From Noviherbaspirillum saxi (GTDB taxonomy: Bacteria > Pseudomonadota > Gammaproteobacteria > Burkholderiales > Burkholderiaceae_D), in the NCBI RefSeq assembly GCF_003591035.1, contig NZ_QYUO01000002.1:1612001-1676000 (forward strand): a stretch of DNA of 64,000 nt, in the 5' to 3' direction. Below are positions 34,641 through 43,456 of this stretch, one piece after another. Position 1 is the first letter of the stretch, and the number at the start of each line of letters is the position of its first letter. The notes below the pieces were generated by a model. It ran no database searches. It saw only the letters and a list, made by a program, of their open reading frames with translations, and was not told the DNA's origin. Made by a program: the position numbers and the translations under genes.

Positions 34641-36182
34641 CTAGTTGTACAGATCGGCGTAGAGGTCGCGCAACACATTTTTCTGCACCTTGCCCATCGT
34701 ATTGCGCGGCAGCTCGGGCACGATCAGCACGCGCTTGGGTAATTTGTACTTGGCCAGCCGTCCCTCCATCGCCTTGAGCATGCCGACTTCGTCGACCGGC
34801 GCATTCTCGGCCATCACCACGACCGCCGTTACGCCTTCGCCGAAGTCCTTGTGCGGCAGGCCGAACACCGCGCTCTCGACCACGCCCTGCAAAGCATCGA
34901 GCTCGCCTTCAACTTCCTTCGGATACACGTTGTAGCCGCCGGTAATGATCAAGTCTTTGTCCCGGCCGACGATGTGTACATAGCCGCGCTGGTCGATCTT
35001 GCCAAGATCTCCGGTGATAAAGAAGTTGTCTTCGCGGAACTCTTCCCTGGTTTTTTCCAGCATCTTCCAGTATCCCTTGAACACATTCGGACCACGGACC
35101 TCGATCATGCCGACACTGTCGGGCCCGTTCAGCAATGCAGGATTTTCGGTGGCGGTGATGCGTATCTCGGTTCCGGGCAGAGCCGTGCCGACCGCACCGG
35201 GCAAACGCGGACCGTCGTATGGATTCGAGGTGTTGACCAGAGTTTCTGTCGTTGCATAGCGTTCCAGGATCGCATGACCGGTACGGGCTTCGAACTCCCG
35301 GTACGTGTCCGCCAGCAGCGGTGCCGAACCCGACACGAACAGGCGCATGTGAGCGGTAGCCTCGCGCGTTAGCCCCGTGTGCTTGAGCAGTCGTGTGTAA
35401 AAGGTGGGAATGCCCATCATCGCGGTCGCTAGAGGCAATAGGCGCATGACTTCGTCGGCATCGAATTTCTCCAGGAACAGCATCGATCCGCCGCATGCAA
35501 GCATGGTGTTGGCGGCGATGAAAAGCCCGTGCGCATGGAAGATCGGCAATGCGTGCAGCAACACGTCCGACGAGGTAAAGCGCCATGCATCCACCAGCGC
35601 TGCGGCATTCGATGCCAGGTTCGCGCGCGTCAGCATCGCGCCCTTCGAGCGCCCGGTGGTCCCCGAGGTATACAGCAGTGCGGCGAGCGCATCGGTATCG
35701 CCGTCAAAACGGACGAATCCGGAGGGATTGCAGCTTTTGGCTAGTGCCATCAGCGAGCCGTCGCCATCGGTACCCAACGTCTCCATATGCGGAACCAGCA
35801 ACTGTTTCGCGATTGCCCGGATCGCCGCGCGGTCATCGGGACGCATGACCACCACCTGCGGTTCTGCGTCGCCGATGAAATACTTCAGCTCGGCCACCGT
35901 GTAGGCTGTGTTCAACGGCAGGAAAACCGCACCCAGGCGCAGACAACCGAGATACAGCATCAATGCTTCGGGCGACTTGTCGACCTGGGCCGCGACGCGG
36001 TCGCCGGCTTCGACGCCACGTTCGGCCAGCGCAGTCGCGAAACGGCCGGACAGGACGTGCATGTCTTCATAGGTATAGGTCCGGCCAGCAGCGGTCAGGA
36101 TGAATGCGCGGTCAGGATGAAGCTTGACCGCGCGATCGATCCAGGCGACCGGATCGGTGGAGGAAGGAAGTATGTTTTGCAT
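34641..36182 (-). CDS. matB: Malonyl/methylmalonyl-CoA synthetase, MatB-like
   Basis: A 513-residue AMP-forming ligase of the MatB type. LLYTSGTTGRSKGAMLTRANL is the phosphate loop; LPIFHAHGLFIAANTMLACGG and ERYATTETLVNTSNPYDGPRLPGAVG are characteristic of malonyl-CoA synthetases; GYNVYPKEVEGELDAL and RNTMGKVQKNVLR with the catalytic Lys close the C-terminal domain. MatB makes malonyl-CoA or methylmalonyl-CoA from the free diacid, ATP and CoA. The start at 36182 gives the family length; an in-frame ATG at 36230 is possible and neither has a good ribosome site. Position between a TRAP importer and methylmalonyl-CoA mutase suggests methylmalonate as a substrate. Confidence 0.88.
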   Translation of the reverse strand: MQNILPSSTDPVAWIDRAVKLHPDRAFILTAAGRTYTYEDMHVLSGRFATALAERGVEAGDRVAAQVDKSPEALMLYLGCLRLGAVFLPLNTAYTVAELKYFIGDAEPQVVVMRPDDRAAIRAIAKQLLVPHMETLGTDGDGSLMALAKSCNPSGFVRFDGDTDALAALLYTSGTTGRSKGAMLTRANLASNAAALVDAWRFTSSDVLLHALPIFHAHGLFIAANTMLACGGSMLFLEKFDADEVMRLLPLATAMMGIPTFYTRLLKHTGLTREATAHMRLFVSGSAPLLADTYREFEARTGHAILERYATTETLVNTSNPYDGPRLPGAVGTALPGTEIRITATENPALLNGPDSVGMIEVRGPNVFKGYWKMLEKTREEFREDNFFITGDLGKIDQRGYVHIVGRDKDLIITGGYNVYPKEVEGELDALQGVVESAVFGLPHKDFGEGVTAVVVMAENAPVDEVGMLKAMEGRLAKYKLPKRVLIVPELPRNTMGKVQKNVLRDLYADLYN

Positions 36183-36255
36183 GGCTTGACTGCTCTTTCT
36201 ATGTCGTGGGGTGCCGTCTGCGCGGCGCATTCCAGTGATGTCCGCAGGTACGCAT

Positions 36256-37605
36256 TCATTTAGCTCCCATTAACATGTCTGGCAGCGCCGTTGCAATTCC
36301 AGGGAACACGCATAGCAACAGGATCGCGACAAACATCAACGCAAGGAATGGCAGGGTGCCCTTGACCACATCTCCCAGCGGGATATCCGGCGCAATATTC
36401 TTGATGACAAAGATATTCAGGCCGACCGGGGGGTGAATCAGACCCATTTCCATCACCACTGTCATTACCACCCCGAACCAGATCAGGTCAAAGCCGGCTT
36501 CGCGCAATGGCGGCAGGATGATGGGCGCGGTCATCAGAATGATCGACACTGGCGGCAGAAAAAATCCCAGCGCCATCACCAGCATCAGTATCACCGCCAG
36601 CAACAGCCATTTCGACAGGTGCAGGTCGACCACCCATTGCGCCGCGGACTGACTGATGTGCAGATAGCTCATCACATACGAATACAGCAGCGACATGCCG
36701 ATGATGAGCAGCAGCATGCCCGACTCCTTGACGGTCGAACTCAGGAACGGCACCAGATCCTTCGGTTTCCAGATTCCGTAGACGATGGCGATCAGTACGA
36801 TCGCAAGCAAGGCGCCCAGACCCGCGGTTTCGGACGGCGTTGCCAGGCCGCCGTACAGCGCGATCATCACGCCGATCAGCAACACAAGGAAAGGCAGCAC
36901 GCGCGGCAGCATCTCGACCTTCTGCGCAAAGCTAAAACGTTCGTCGTCCAGGTACGACGATTTGGCGCCGCCGTTTTGATAGATGTCGTAGGCGATGCGG
37001 TATTCCTTGCGGGCACGGTACACCGCATAGCCGGCGAACAGGGTCACCAGCAACACGCCTGGCCCGATGCCGGCCAGGAACAGACGGCCTAGCGACTGCT
37101 CGGCGGCGACTGCATACAGGATCATCGTGATCGACGGCGGCAGCAAAATCCCGAGCGTGCCGCCGGCTGCGATGATCCCGGCCGCAAAGCCCGGCGAATA
37201 TCCGCGTCGGCGCATCTCCGGGATGCCGGCCGAACCGATCGCCGAACAGGTCGCCGGCGAGGAACCCGCCATGGCCGCAAACAGCGCACAGGCGAATACA
37301 TTGGCAATGCCCAGGCCGCCGGGTACGCGGTTGAGCCAGGCGTGGATTGCGGAATACAAGTCCTTGCCGGCCGGTGACTTTCCGATTGCAGCCCCCTTCA
37401 ATATGAACAGCGGAATCGACAACAGGGTAATCGACGCGATTTCTTCGTACACGTTTTGCGTCACGGTATCGAGCGAAGAGGCAGGCATGAAAAAATACAT
37501 GAAACTGGTCGCCACGACGCCGAGCGCAAACGCGATCGGCATGCCGGAACACATCACAACCAGCGTCACGACGCCATAGAGGGTACCTAATACGAGTGGG
37601 CTCAT
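36256..37605 (-). CDS. dctM: TRAP transporter large permease, DctM family
   Basis: A 449-residue membrane protein with about 12-13 hydrophobic segments. GSSPATCSAIGSAGIPEMRRRGYSPGFAAGIIAAGGTLGILLPPSI is the DctM hallmark, and FFLPPVSIILMTAPIILPPLREAGFD the second conserved arm. It forms the cation-driven transport channel with DctQ. The gene overlaps dctQ by ATGA at 37602-37605, so the three TRAP genes are translationally coupled. Cargo is determined with DctP; the downstream matB and mutase suggest a C3-C5 dicarboxylate. Confidence 0.93.
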   Translation of the reverse strand: MSPLVLGTLYGVVTLVVMCSGMPIAFALGVVATSFMYFFMPASSLDTVTQNVYEEIASITLLSIPLFILKGAAIGKSPAGKDLYSAIHAWLNRVPGGLGIANVFACALFAAMAGSSPATCSAIGSAGIPEMRRRGYSPGFAAGIIAAGGTLGILLPPSITMILYAVAAEQSLGRLFLAGIGPGVLLVTLFAGYAVYRARKEYRIAYDIYQNGGAKSSYLDDERFSFAQKVEMLPRVLPFLVLLIGVMIALYGGLATPSETAGLGALLAIVLIAIVYGIWKPKDLVPFLSSTVKESGMLLLIIGMSLLYSYVMSYLHISQSAAQWVVDLHLSKWLLLAVILMLVMALGFFLPPVSIILMTAPIILPPLREAGFDLIWFGVVMTVVMEMGLIHPPVGLNIFVIKNIAPDIPLGDVVKGTLPFLALMFVAILLLCVFPGIATALPDMLMGAK

Positions 37606-38156
37606 ACGGCCTCCTTGTTACCGTTAATATGGGTCAGCACTTGCACCAGCAATTGCAGCGTCAGCATGGTCATGCCAAGCGCCAGCATCGAATAGGGAAT
37701 CCACAGCGGCGGGGCGAACGTCGACGAAGTGGTTTGTCCTTCGACCCAGGCCTCATGAAGCAGGGTCCAGGACTTCCAGGAAAAGAAGGTGCAGAACAAC
37801 AGCGACACCAGATCCACCACGAACAGACGGATCTTGTTGACACGGGCCGGCAGGATCGAGGCCAGCGCTTCGATTCCGATATGGCCACGAAGCGATTGCA
37901 CATACGCCGCGCACAGAAAAATCACCCCCACCAGCACGAACACCGAAGCTTCATCTTGCCAATCGGTCGGGACGTGGAAGAAATAACGCGCCACCACCGA
38001 ATAGGTCAGAATCGCTGAAGTGAGAATCAGCGCCGCCATCGACAGGAACAGTGCTGCCTTATTGAATTGATTGAGCGCTGCAGCGAAGGCCGCCAGCATC
38101 GAATTGCCCGGTACCGCGATCGCGGCCTGCGGTTTCATTTCAAAGCCGTGGCTCAT
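37602..38156 (-). CDS. dctQ: TRAP transporter small permease, DctQ family
   Basis: A 184-residue membrane protein with four hydrophobic helices, about 30-50, 65-85, 105-125 and 145-170. The ARYFFHVPTDWQDEASVFVLVGVIFLCAAYVQSLRGHIGIEAL stretch is typical of DctQ. It helps assemble the TRAP complex with DctM. Its ATG overlaps the TGA of dctP (38153-38156) and its own TGA overlaps the dctM ATG, a tightly coupled trio. A longer in-frame start at 38192 lies inside dctP and is less likely. Confidence 0.9.
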   Translation of the reverse strand: MSHGFEMKPQAAIAVPGNSMLAAFAAALNQFNKAALFLSMAALILTSAILTYSVVARYFFHVPTDWQDEASVFVLVGVIFLCAAYVQSLRGHIGIEALASILPARVNKIRLFVVDLVSLLFCTFFSWKSWTLLHEAWVEGQTTSSTFAPPLWIPYSMLALGMTMLTLQLLVQVLTHINGNKEAV

Positions 38157-39172
38157 AGCAGTTTCTCCGCCAGTTTCAACAGGTTGGCGCAATTGGCATT
38201 TTTAGCGGCGTAATCCTTCCATGCCGTTGCGCGTGCGATGGTCTGCCACTTCTTGACCGAGGCATCATCCAGGTCGACCACGTTGGCTCCGGCCTTCTTG
38301 TAGATTTCCGCCACCGCCACGTCATCCTGTTGTGCCGCCTGGCGGGCAAACTGCTCCAGATCGGCGCCGGCCGCCATGATTGCCGCCTGATGCTCCTTGC
38401 TGAGATTGTCGAAGATGGCCCTGGATATCAGCAGTGGCTCGAACATGAACCAATAAGCCTTGCTGCGGCCTGTCGTTACACTCTTCGAGACTTCTTCGAG
38501 GCGGAATGAAATCAGGGAGGTGGACGATGTCAATGCTGCGTCCACTGCACCCGTTTGCATGGCCGCGTAAATTTCGTTTGATGGCAGGGTCACCACCGCT
38601 GCGCCGGCTTCCTTCAGGATCAGATCCATCTCGCGCGAACCTCCGCGGATCTTCATGCCCTTTGCATCGGCGGGATCAATGATCGCCTTGGTTCTGGACG
38701 CAACGCCTCCTGCCTGCCAAATCCAGCTGACCACCACGATGCCCTTGTCCAGCAAAATTCTTGAGAGCTCCTTGCCGACCTCCGCATTCTTCCAGCTGTA
38801 GCCTTGCTCATAGGAGGTCACCAGGCCGGGCATCAAGCCGATGTTCGCCTCGGGCACCTCGCCCCCCGCATAAGACAGCGCCAGCAATGACATGTCCAGG
38901 GCGCCCTTTCGCATCGCGGAAAACTGCGCGTTCGTTTTCATCAATGATGAACCGGGATAGATCTTGAACTTGAGCCCCCCTTTAGTGCGCCTGTCGACTT
39001 CCGCCGCAAACATATGGCACAGCCGATCCCGGAAGTCGCCTTCCTTTATCGTGCCACCGGGGAATTGGTGGGATATTTTCAAGGTCGTACCCTGTGCCCA
39101 TACCGACTGAAAGGACATCAGCGGCGTGAGTGCGATCGCACCGAGAAAGGACCTACGCTTTATTGCAGACAT
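38153..39172 (-). CDS. dctP: TRAP transporter substrate-binding protein, DctP family
   Basis: A 339-residue periplasmic binding protein. The signal peptide (1-27) contains KRRSFLG, a twin-arginine motif, so export by Tat is likely. The mature domain keeps DctP marks: LKISHQFPGGT, the GLKFKIYPGSSLMK strand, the conserved Arg in KGMKIRGGSREMD that pairs with the substrate carboxylate, and LPSNEIYAAMQTGAVDAALTS. AAGGAG lies 6 bases before the ATG. It is the first gene of the dctPQM-matB-mutase run. The ligand is probably a short diacid. Confidence 0.92.
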   Translation of the reverse strand: MSAIKRRSFLGAIALTPLMSFQSVWAQGTTLKISHQFPGGTIKEGDFRDRLCHMFAAEVDRRTKGGLKFKIYPGSSLMKTNAQFSAMRKGALDMSLLALSYAGGEVPEANIGLMPGLVTSYEQGYSWKNAEVGKELSRILLDKGIVVVSWIWQAGGVASRTKAIIDPADAKGMKIRGGSREMDLILKEAGAAVVTLPSNEIYAAMQTGAVDAALTSSTSLISFRLEEVSKSVTTGRSKAYWFMFEPLLISRAIFDNLSKEHQAAIMAAGADLEQFARQAAQQDDVAVAEIYKKAGANVVDLDDASVKKWQTIARATAWKDYAAKNANCANLLKLAEKLL

Positions 39173-39243
39173 ACCATCTCCTTTGTTATAAATAACTGGC
39201 TTGTAAAGCTTGTGTTTTAACGATCACCGCGTAGGGGGAGACA

Positions 39244-39393
39244 ATGATGTCTCGCGCGCGATGCTATTTTCTGAACGCTCGTTCATGTTCCTGCGCTTTG
39301 CGATCGCGTCACTCGTGCTGCAAACTGCAAGGCAAAGCGATACCGCTGCTTGCGACGCAAGCATCCAAATTCCTGCAGTCCAACAGTCGATAA
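39244..39393 (+). CDS. Possible 49-residue small protein with a strong ribosome site
   Basis: In the gap between dctP and the crotonase gene, GGGGGAG (39234-39240) precedes paired ATG codons (39244 and 39247) that open a 49-codon frame ending at TAA 39391-39393. The product would be basic and Cys-rich (five Cys). It is on the opposite strand to both neighbours and resembles nothing I know. The ribosome site may be coincidental; no promoter is evident. Confidence 0.2.
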   Translation: MMSRARCYFLNARSCSCALRSRHSCCKLQGKAIPLLATQASKFLQSNSR

Positions 39394-39399
39394 ACTGAA

Positions 39400-40152
39400 T
39401 TACTCGCGCTTGGCAACGGCGTTGACACGAAGCCTGAATGCTTCTGAGCGCAGCGAACGCTCATAGTCATCGCGGAAGGTGGCAGCGCTCGGCTCGGCTG
39501 CGGCAATCGCATTGATCTGTCGTTTCAACGAGATAACCGTATGCGGTTCACAGGCTGCGATAGCGTCTGCATATTCGCGAACCTTGGCCGGCAACTGCTC
39601 GCGCTCGACCAGTTCGTTCAAAAAGCCGATGCGCAGCATCTCTTCGTCATCGATCGCCGCGGCGGTCAGAAAAAGCCGCTTTGTTTCGCTCGGCCCCAAT
39701 TGGGCAACATAGCGCCGTAGTCCCCCCGGGTAGTAATGCAGGCCGAATTTCGCGGCCGGCATGAACATGCGCGAATTCCGTACGCCAATCCGAACATCGC
39801 AGCACAGAGCCAGGTCGGTAGCACCGCCATACACACTGCCATTCAGTGCGCAAATGGTCGGCAGTGGGTAGTTCTCCACGGCGTCGAGCAATTCTTCGAA
39901 ATTGCGATCCAGTTTTTCGACGAGCGCCTGAATGGTGTATCCGGAGCTGAAGGTCTTGTCCCCACGCCCACTGAAGACCACCACGCGGATGTCGCTGCGC
40001 TGTTGAATGTTGTCGAGATGCGAGCGGATTACAGCGATATCATCGGGATCGATCCGATTGTGTTCCCGTGGACGCTGAAGCAGTATCGTCGCGGTCGCGC
40101 CGACACACTCCAGGCTCGGGCTCTCGTCAGACATGTTGTTTATCAGTCTCAT
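39400..40152 (-). CDS. Crotonase-fold (enoyl-CoA hydratase/isomerase family) protein lacking both catalytic Glu
   Basis: A 250-residue crotonase-family protein. The oxyanion-hole segments (about 65-75, KTFSSGYTIQAL, and 103-112, LNGSVYGGAT) are present. At the two positions that hold catalytic Glu in enoyl-CoA hydratase this protein has Asp113 and Ala133, so ordinary hydratase activity is doubtful. The GSVYGGA and FGLHYYPGG segments recall methylmalonyl-CoA decarboxylase (YgfG/ScpB), where a Tyr replaces the Glu. It lies between a CoA-transferase and the TRAP-matB-mutase genes on the same strand. Start at 40152 or 40134. Family is firm; reaction is open. Confidence 0.78.
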   Translation of the reverse strand: MRLINNMSDESPSLECVGATATILLQRPREHNRIDPDDIAVIRSHLDNIQQRSDIRVVVFSGRGDKTFSSGYTIQALVEKLDRNFEELLDAVENYPLPTICALNGSVYGGATDLALCCDVRIGVRNSRMFMPAAKFGLHYYPGGLRRYVAQLGPSETKRLFLTAAAIDDEEMLRIGFLNELVEREQLPAKVREYADAIAACEPHTVISLKRQINAIAAAEPSAATFRDDYERSLRSEAFRLRVNAVAKRE

Positions 40153-40264
40153 TTTTTCTGCCTGCCATTTTTGCAGGCCCCGTTAGAAGGTTTGGCAACC
40201 ATGCGGCGATCGTCGCGAAGCGAACCGCGCGCGATGAACGGCATCACGATTGCAGGAAACGGCA

Positions 40265-41494
40265 TTACGCCGAAACGCCGACGCTTGCTGCAGCGTCCTG
40301 GTACTGGGCGATGACGCCGTCAAGCGAGAGTTGTTGCAATTCATGGTCGGAATAGCCGAGTTCGGCCAGCACTTCGAAAGTATGTTCGCCAAACATCGGC
40401 GGCGGCATGCGCACGCTACCCTCGGCGAAGGCGGCAAGCTTGATCGGATTGGCGACCTGCTTGAGCGCGCCTAGCAGCGGATGCTGTACTTCTTCGACCA
40501 AACGACTGTGCTGGACCTGCGGGTCCTTGAAGACATCGGACAAATTGTTGATAGGTCCCGCCGGAATGCCGAGCTCTATCATTTCTTTCGTCCAGTCCAT
40601 TTTCGTACGCAGCTTCAGTCGCGCTTCAATGATCAGACGTAGTTCGTCGCGATGCTGCATGCGTGCGGCGTTATCGACAAAGCGAGGATCCCGGATCAGC
40701 TTTTCCAATTGCAGAAGCTTGCAAAGCTTGATCCACATATCCGGCGTCGCAGGAGCAAGATTTAGCGGGCCGTCCTTCGTCTGAAAGACTCCATAGGGAG
40801 CGATGACGGGATGAACATTGCCAGTCAGCTCAGGCACCTCGTTCAAACTGAGAAAACGCTGTCCCTGAACCCCGAGCAAGCTAACAAGACTCGCAAGCAG
40901 AGAAGTTTCGACACGCTGACCGCGTCCGGAGTGCTGTCGGCTCAACAGTGCGGCGAGAATGCCCATCGCGGTCCACATTCCCGAGGTCAGATCGCCGATC
41001 GCGATCCCTGCGCGGGTCGGCCCCGTTTCCGCTTGCCCCGTCAGGCTCATGAGTCCGGAATAACCCTGAGCAATCTGGTCGAATCCGGGCCAGTTGCCCA
41101 TCGGACCGTCACGGCCGAATCCGGTAATGCTGCCAAAAATGAGCTTGGGGTTCACCGCTGCCAATTGGTCATAGCCCAGCCCCATGTCCTCCATCACGCC
41201 CGACCTGAAATTTTCCACCACGACATCCGCGCCACGGGCTATTTGACGAATCAGCTCAAGCCCATGGGCGTCGCGAAAATTCACCGCGATGCCGCGCTTA
41301 TTGCGGTTCGTGGATAAATAGTATGCGCTTTGACCCCGGTCGAATGGCCCCCAGGTGCGAATCATGTCGCCCGAAGCCATGGGCTCCACCTTGATGACAT
41401 CCGCCCCGAGATCCGCAAGGATCATTGAACAGAATGGGCCGGATAACGCACGGGTCAGATCAAGAACCCTGATTCCTGCTAGTGGCAAGGCCAA
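40265..41494 (-). CDS. Class III CoA-transferase (CaiB/BaiF family)
   Basis: A 409-residue CoA-transferase. The active-site Asp168 lies in AIGDLTSG, the site at which the acyl-enzyme anhydride forms in formyl-CoA transferase; the opening LAGIRVLDLTRALSGPFCSMILADLGADVIKVE and NRNKRGIAVNF are family marks. It moves CoA between carboxylic acids. The start codon is TTG at 41492-41494, with AAGGAG 6 bases upstream. It is divergent from a GntR regulator, heads the minus-strand dicarboxylate island, and is followed 112 bases later by the crotonase-fold gene. The acid pair is unknown; a succinyl-CoA donor is a reasonable guess. Confidence 0.9.
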   Translation of the reverse strand: MALPLAGIRVLDLTRALSGPFCSMILADLGADVIKVEPMASGDMIRTWGPFDRGQSAYYLSTNRNKRGIAVNFRDAHGLELIRQIARGADVVVENFRSGVMEDMGLGYDQLAAVNPKLIFGSITGFGRDGPMGNWPGFDQIAQGYSGLMSLTGQAETGPTRAGIAIGDLTSGMWTAMGILAALLSRQHSGRGQRVETSLLASLVSLLGVQGQRFLSLNEVPELTGNVHPVIAPYGVFQTKDGPLNLAPATPDMWIKLCKLLQLEKLIRDPRFVDNAARMQHRDELRLIIEARLKLRTKMDWTKEMIELGIPAGPINNLSDVFKDPQVQHSRLVEEVQHPLLGALKQVANPIKLAAFAEGSVRMPPPMFGEHTFEVLAELGYSDHELQQLSLDGVIAQYQDAAASVGVSA

Positions 41495-41573
41495 GTTAGT
41501 CTCCTTATCGCTCCAATCGACAGCCGAGTCTTACGCAAATCTATTACGCGGCCAATTATTTTCAAAGTATATT

Positions 41574-41585
41574 CTGAAACTTCAG
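41574..41585. promoter_or_regulatory. Inverted repeat in the CoA-transferase / GntR divergent region
   Basis: CTGAA-AC-TTCAG lies in the 214-base AT-rich region between the divergent genes, 80 bases before the CoA-transferase start. FCD-type GntR proteins bind short palindromes of about this size, so it is a possible autoregulatory operator; other sites in this AT-rich gap are not excluded. Confidence 0.3.
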
Positions 41586-41708
41586 TTTGTAAATAAAATA
41601 TTTTTATAAGCTATTTTTGTATTCTTAATTGGATGAATCAAATTCTTTATTTCAAAGATCGGGTAGAATCAGCACTGAAAATACCGACGAACCTGAGAGG
41701 AAAAAGCG

Positions 41709-42413
41709 ATGCAGTTGGCCAGGGAAAGCGCCGTCGAAAGAGTCCGACGTGAACTCGAATACGAGATCAACAATGGGATACGCCCCCCCGGTGAGCCGCT
41801 GGACGAAACCGAACTGATGGAACGCTTCAAGGTGTCCCGTACGCCGGTCCGGACCGCCATTCTTCAGCTGGCCTCGCATGGACTCATCGCCATCATTCCC
41901 CGCTCGGGAACGTATGTGGCGCGCATGTCACCGCAGGAACTGTTGTCGATGCTGGAAGTCCTGGCTGAAATGGAAGCAGCGAGTGCCAAACTTGCAACAC
42001 GCCGGATGCGCACAGAGGATCGCCAGAAACTGAAAGCACTTCATGCCGAAGCGGAAGCAATCGCCGTGAGCGAAGATTCGGCAGCCTATGAGCGCTATAA
42101 CGCCGAATGGCACGGGATGATCTATGCCGCTTCTCTCAACGCTTATTTGACGGAACAGATCTTGTCGATCCGTCGCCGTACCAAGGTGTATCGTCGCAGC
42201 GTCTTTCAGGAACAAGGGCGAATCAAAACGTCTTATAGCGACCATGGGAAAATCGTGGAAGCCATTCTTGCCGGCAATGCCGAAGAGGCGTACCGCCATA
42301 TGCATGAACATATCTCCGGCTCCAGCAAAGATTTCCTGGAATTACTTGCCCGCATTCCGGGGTTGATGGCCGACGATCAGGCCACGCCTAAACGTGCGGT
42401 TAAACGAAAGTAA
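41709..42413 (+). CDS. GntR-family regulator with FCD effector domain
   Basis: A 234-residue regulator. The winged helix is at about 5-72 (LEYEINNGIRPPGEPLDETELMERFKVSRTPVRTAILQL, then IPRSGTYVARM). Residues about 80-215 are all-helical and match the FCD domain; conserved metal-binding positions include Asp/His in YNAEWHGMIY and the late HMHEHI. FCD regulators usually respond to carboxylic acids. It is divergent from the CoA-transferase gene and likely controls the 31953-41494 island. GAGAGG lies upstream of the ATG. Confidence 0.9.
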   Translation: MQLARESAVERVRRELEYEINNGIRPPGEPLDETELMERFKVSRTPVRTAILQLASHGLIAIIPRSGTYVARMSPQELLSMLEVLAEMEAASAKLATRRMRTEDRQKLKALHAEAEAIAVSEDSAAYERYNAEWHGMIYAASLNAYLTEQILSIRRRTKVYRRSVFQEQGRIKTSYSDHGKIVEAILAGNAEEAYRHMHEHISGSSKDFLELLARIPGLMADDQATPKRAVKRK

Positions 42414-42463
42414 TTAACAGTTTCCGGTTGAGACCGAACTAGAAAACAATCCGCATACGCACA

Positions 42464-42492
42464 ATGGCAAGAGTCCTTTTGGATCCTGCCAT
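42464..42492. other. Imperfect hairpin between GntR and ATPase genes
   Basis: ATGGCAAGAGTCC-TTTT-GGATCCTGCCAT folds into a stem with one small mismatch. No T-run follows on either strand, so it is at best a weak terminator or an mRNA-end structure. It lies in the 130-base gap downstream of the GntR gene. Confidence 0.4.
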
Positions 42493-42543
42493 GGGCGGAG
42501 CTTTAATAAAAAATCGCCATTCCTTTAAGAGCAGAAATCCGGG

Positions 42544-43419
42544 ATGAATAGTTTTAATCAGTTTTTAAACAATGCAACCGCGTTGATGAATGAAATACGC
42601 CGGCTGTTACCGCCTCCGCCACCGGAGATCGATTGGGAAAATACCATTGGATTTGTGTGGCGACGACACGGTAGCCAAGGCGCCGGTCCGGGTCATCTGG
42701 AACCGGTGCTTCATCCGCAGCTGATTGATATTGACGATCTGCAGGGCAATCAAGACAAGTTCGAACGGATTGAACAGAACACACGACAATTCGTTTCTGG
42801 ACGGCCTGCCAATAACGCATTGCTTACCGGAGCCCGTGGCACGGGCAAATCGTCCATCGTTAAGGCACTGCTTAAAAAATATGCCGATCAGGGCCTTCGC
42901 CTGATTGAAGTGGAAAAGGAATTGTTGACGGATCTGCCCGCGATTGTTGCCGCGATCCGCACGCGGCCGGAACGATTCATCATCTTTTGCGACGATCTGT
43001 CATTCGATGCCGAAGAACCCGGCTACAAGGCGCTTAAGGTCATGCTGGATGGGTCGATCACCGCCCCTTCCGAAAAGGTGCTCATTTACGCGACATCCAA
43101 CCGGCGCCACCTGGTGCCGGAATATATGCGTGAAAATACCGAAGTGGCTGTACGAAACGGCGAGATACATCAAAGCGATTCCGTCGACGAGAAAATTTCC
43201 TTGTCCGAGCGCTTCGGCATCTGGGTGCATTTTTATCCATTTGAGCAGAATGAATATCTGGCAATCGTCGAGCACTGGCTATTGCGATTCAATCCGAATC
43301 TTGAGTTCACAAAAAGCATCGAAGACGAATCGCTTGGCTGGGCACTCCAGCGCGGCTCACGAAGCGGTCGTGTGGCATTGCAATTCGCCCGGGACTATTG
43401 CGGTCGCAACCCAAGCTAA
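42544..43419 (+). CDS. DUF815-family AAA-type ATPase
   Basis: A 291-residue ATP-binding protein of the DUF815 family. Walker A is GARGTGKSS (96-104), Walker B is RFIIFCDDLSFD (about 143-154), and IYATSNRRHLVPEYM (about 180-195) is the sensor region, all standard for the family; LSERFGIWVHFYPFEQNEYL follows. The N-terminal 50 residues contain a run of five prolines. It is cytoplasmic. The function of the family is not settled; similarity to AAA loaders suggests remodelling of a partner. GAGCAGAAATCCGGG precedes the ATG. It converges on the EAL-HDOD gene, only 37 bases away. Confidence 0.85.
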   Translation: MNSFNQFLNNATALMNEIRRLLPPPPPEIDWENTIGFVWRRHGSQGAGPGHLEPVLHPQLIDIDDLQGNQDKFERIEQNTRQFVSGRPANNALLTGARGTGKSSIVKALLKKYADQGLRLIEVEKELLTDLPAIVAAIRTRPERFIIFCDDLSFDAEEPGYKALKVMLDGSITAPSEKVLIYATSNRRHLVPEYMRENTEVAVRNGEIHQSDSVDEKISLSERFGIWVHFYPFEQNEYLAIVEHWLLRFNPNLEFTKSIEDESLGWALQRGSRSGRVALQFARDYCGRNPS

Positions 43420-43456
43420 GTTTTTTGTCGGCCTGCTCTACATCGACGGCAGCGGA

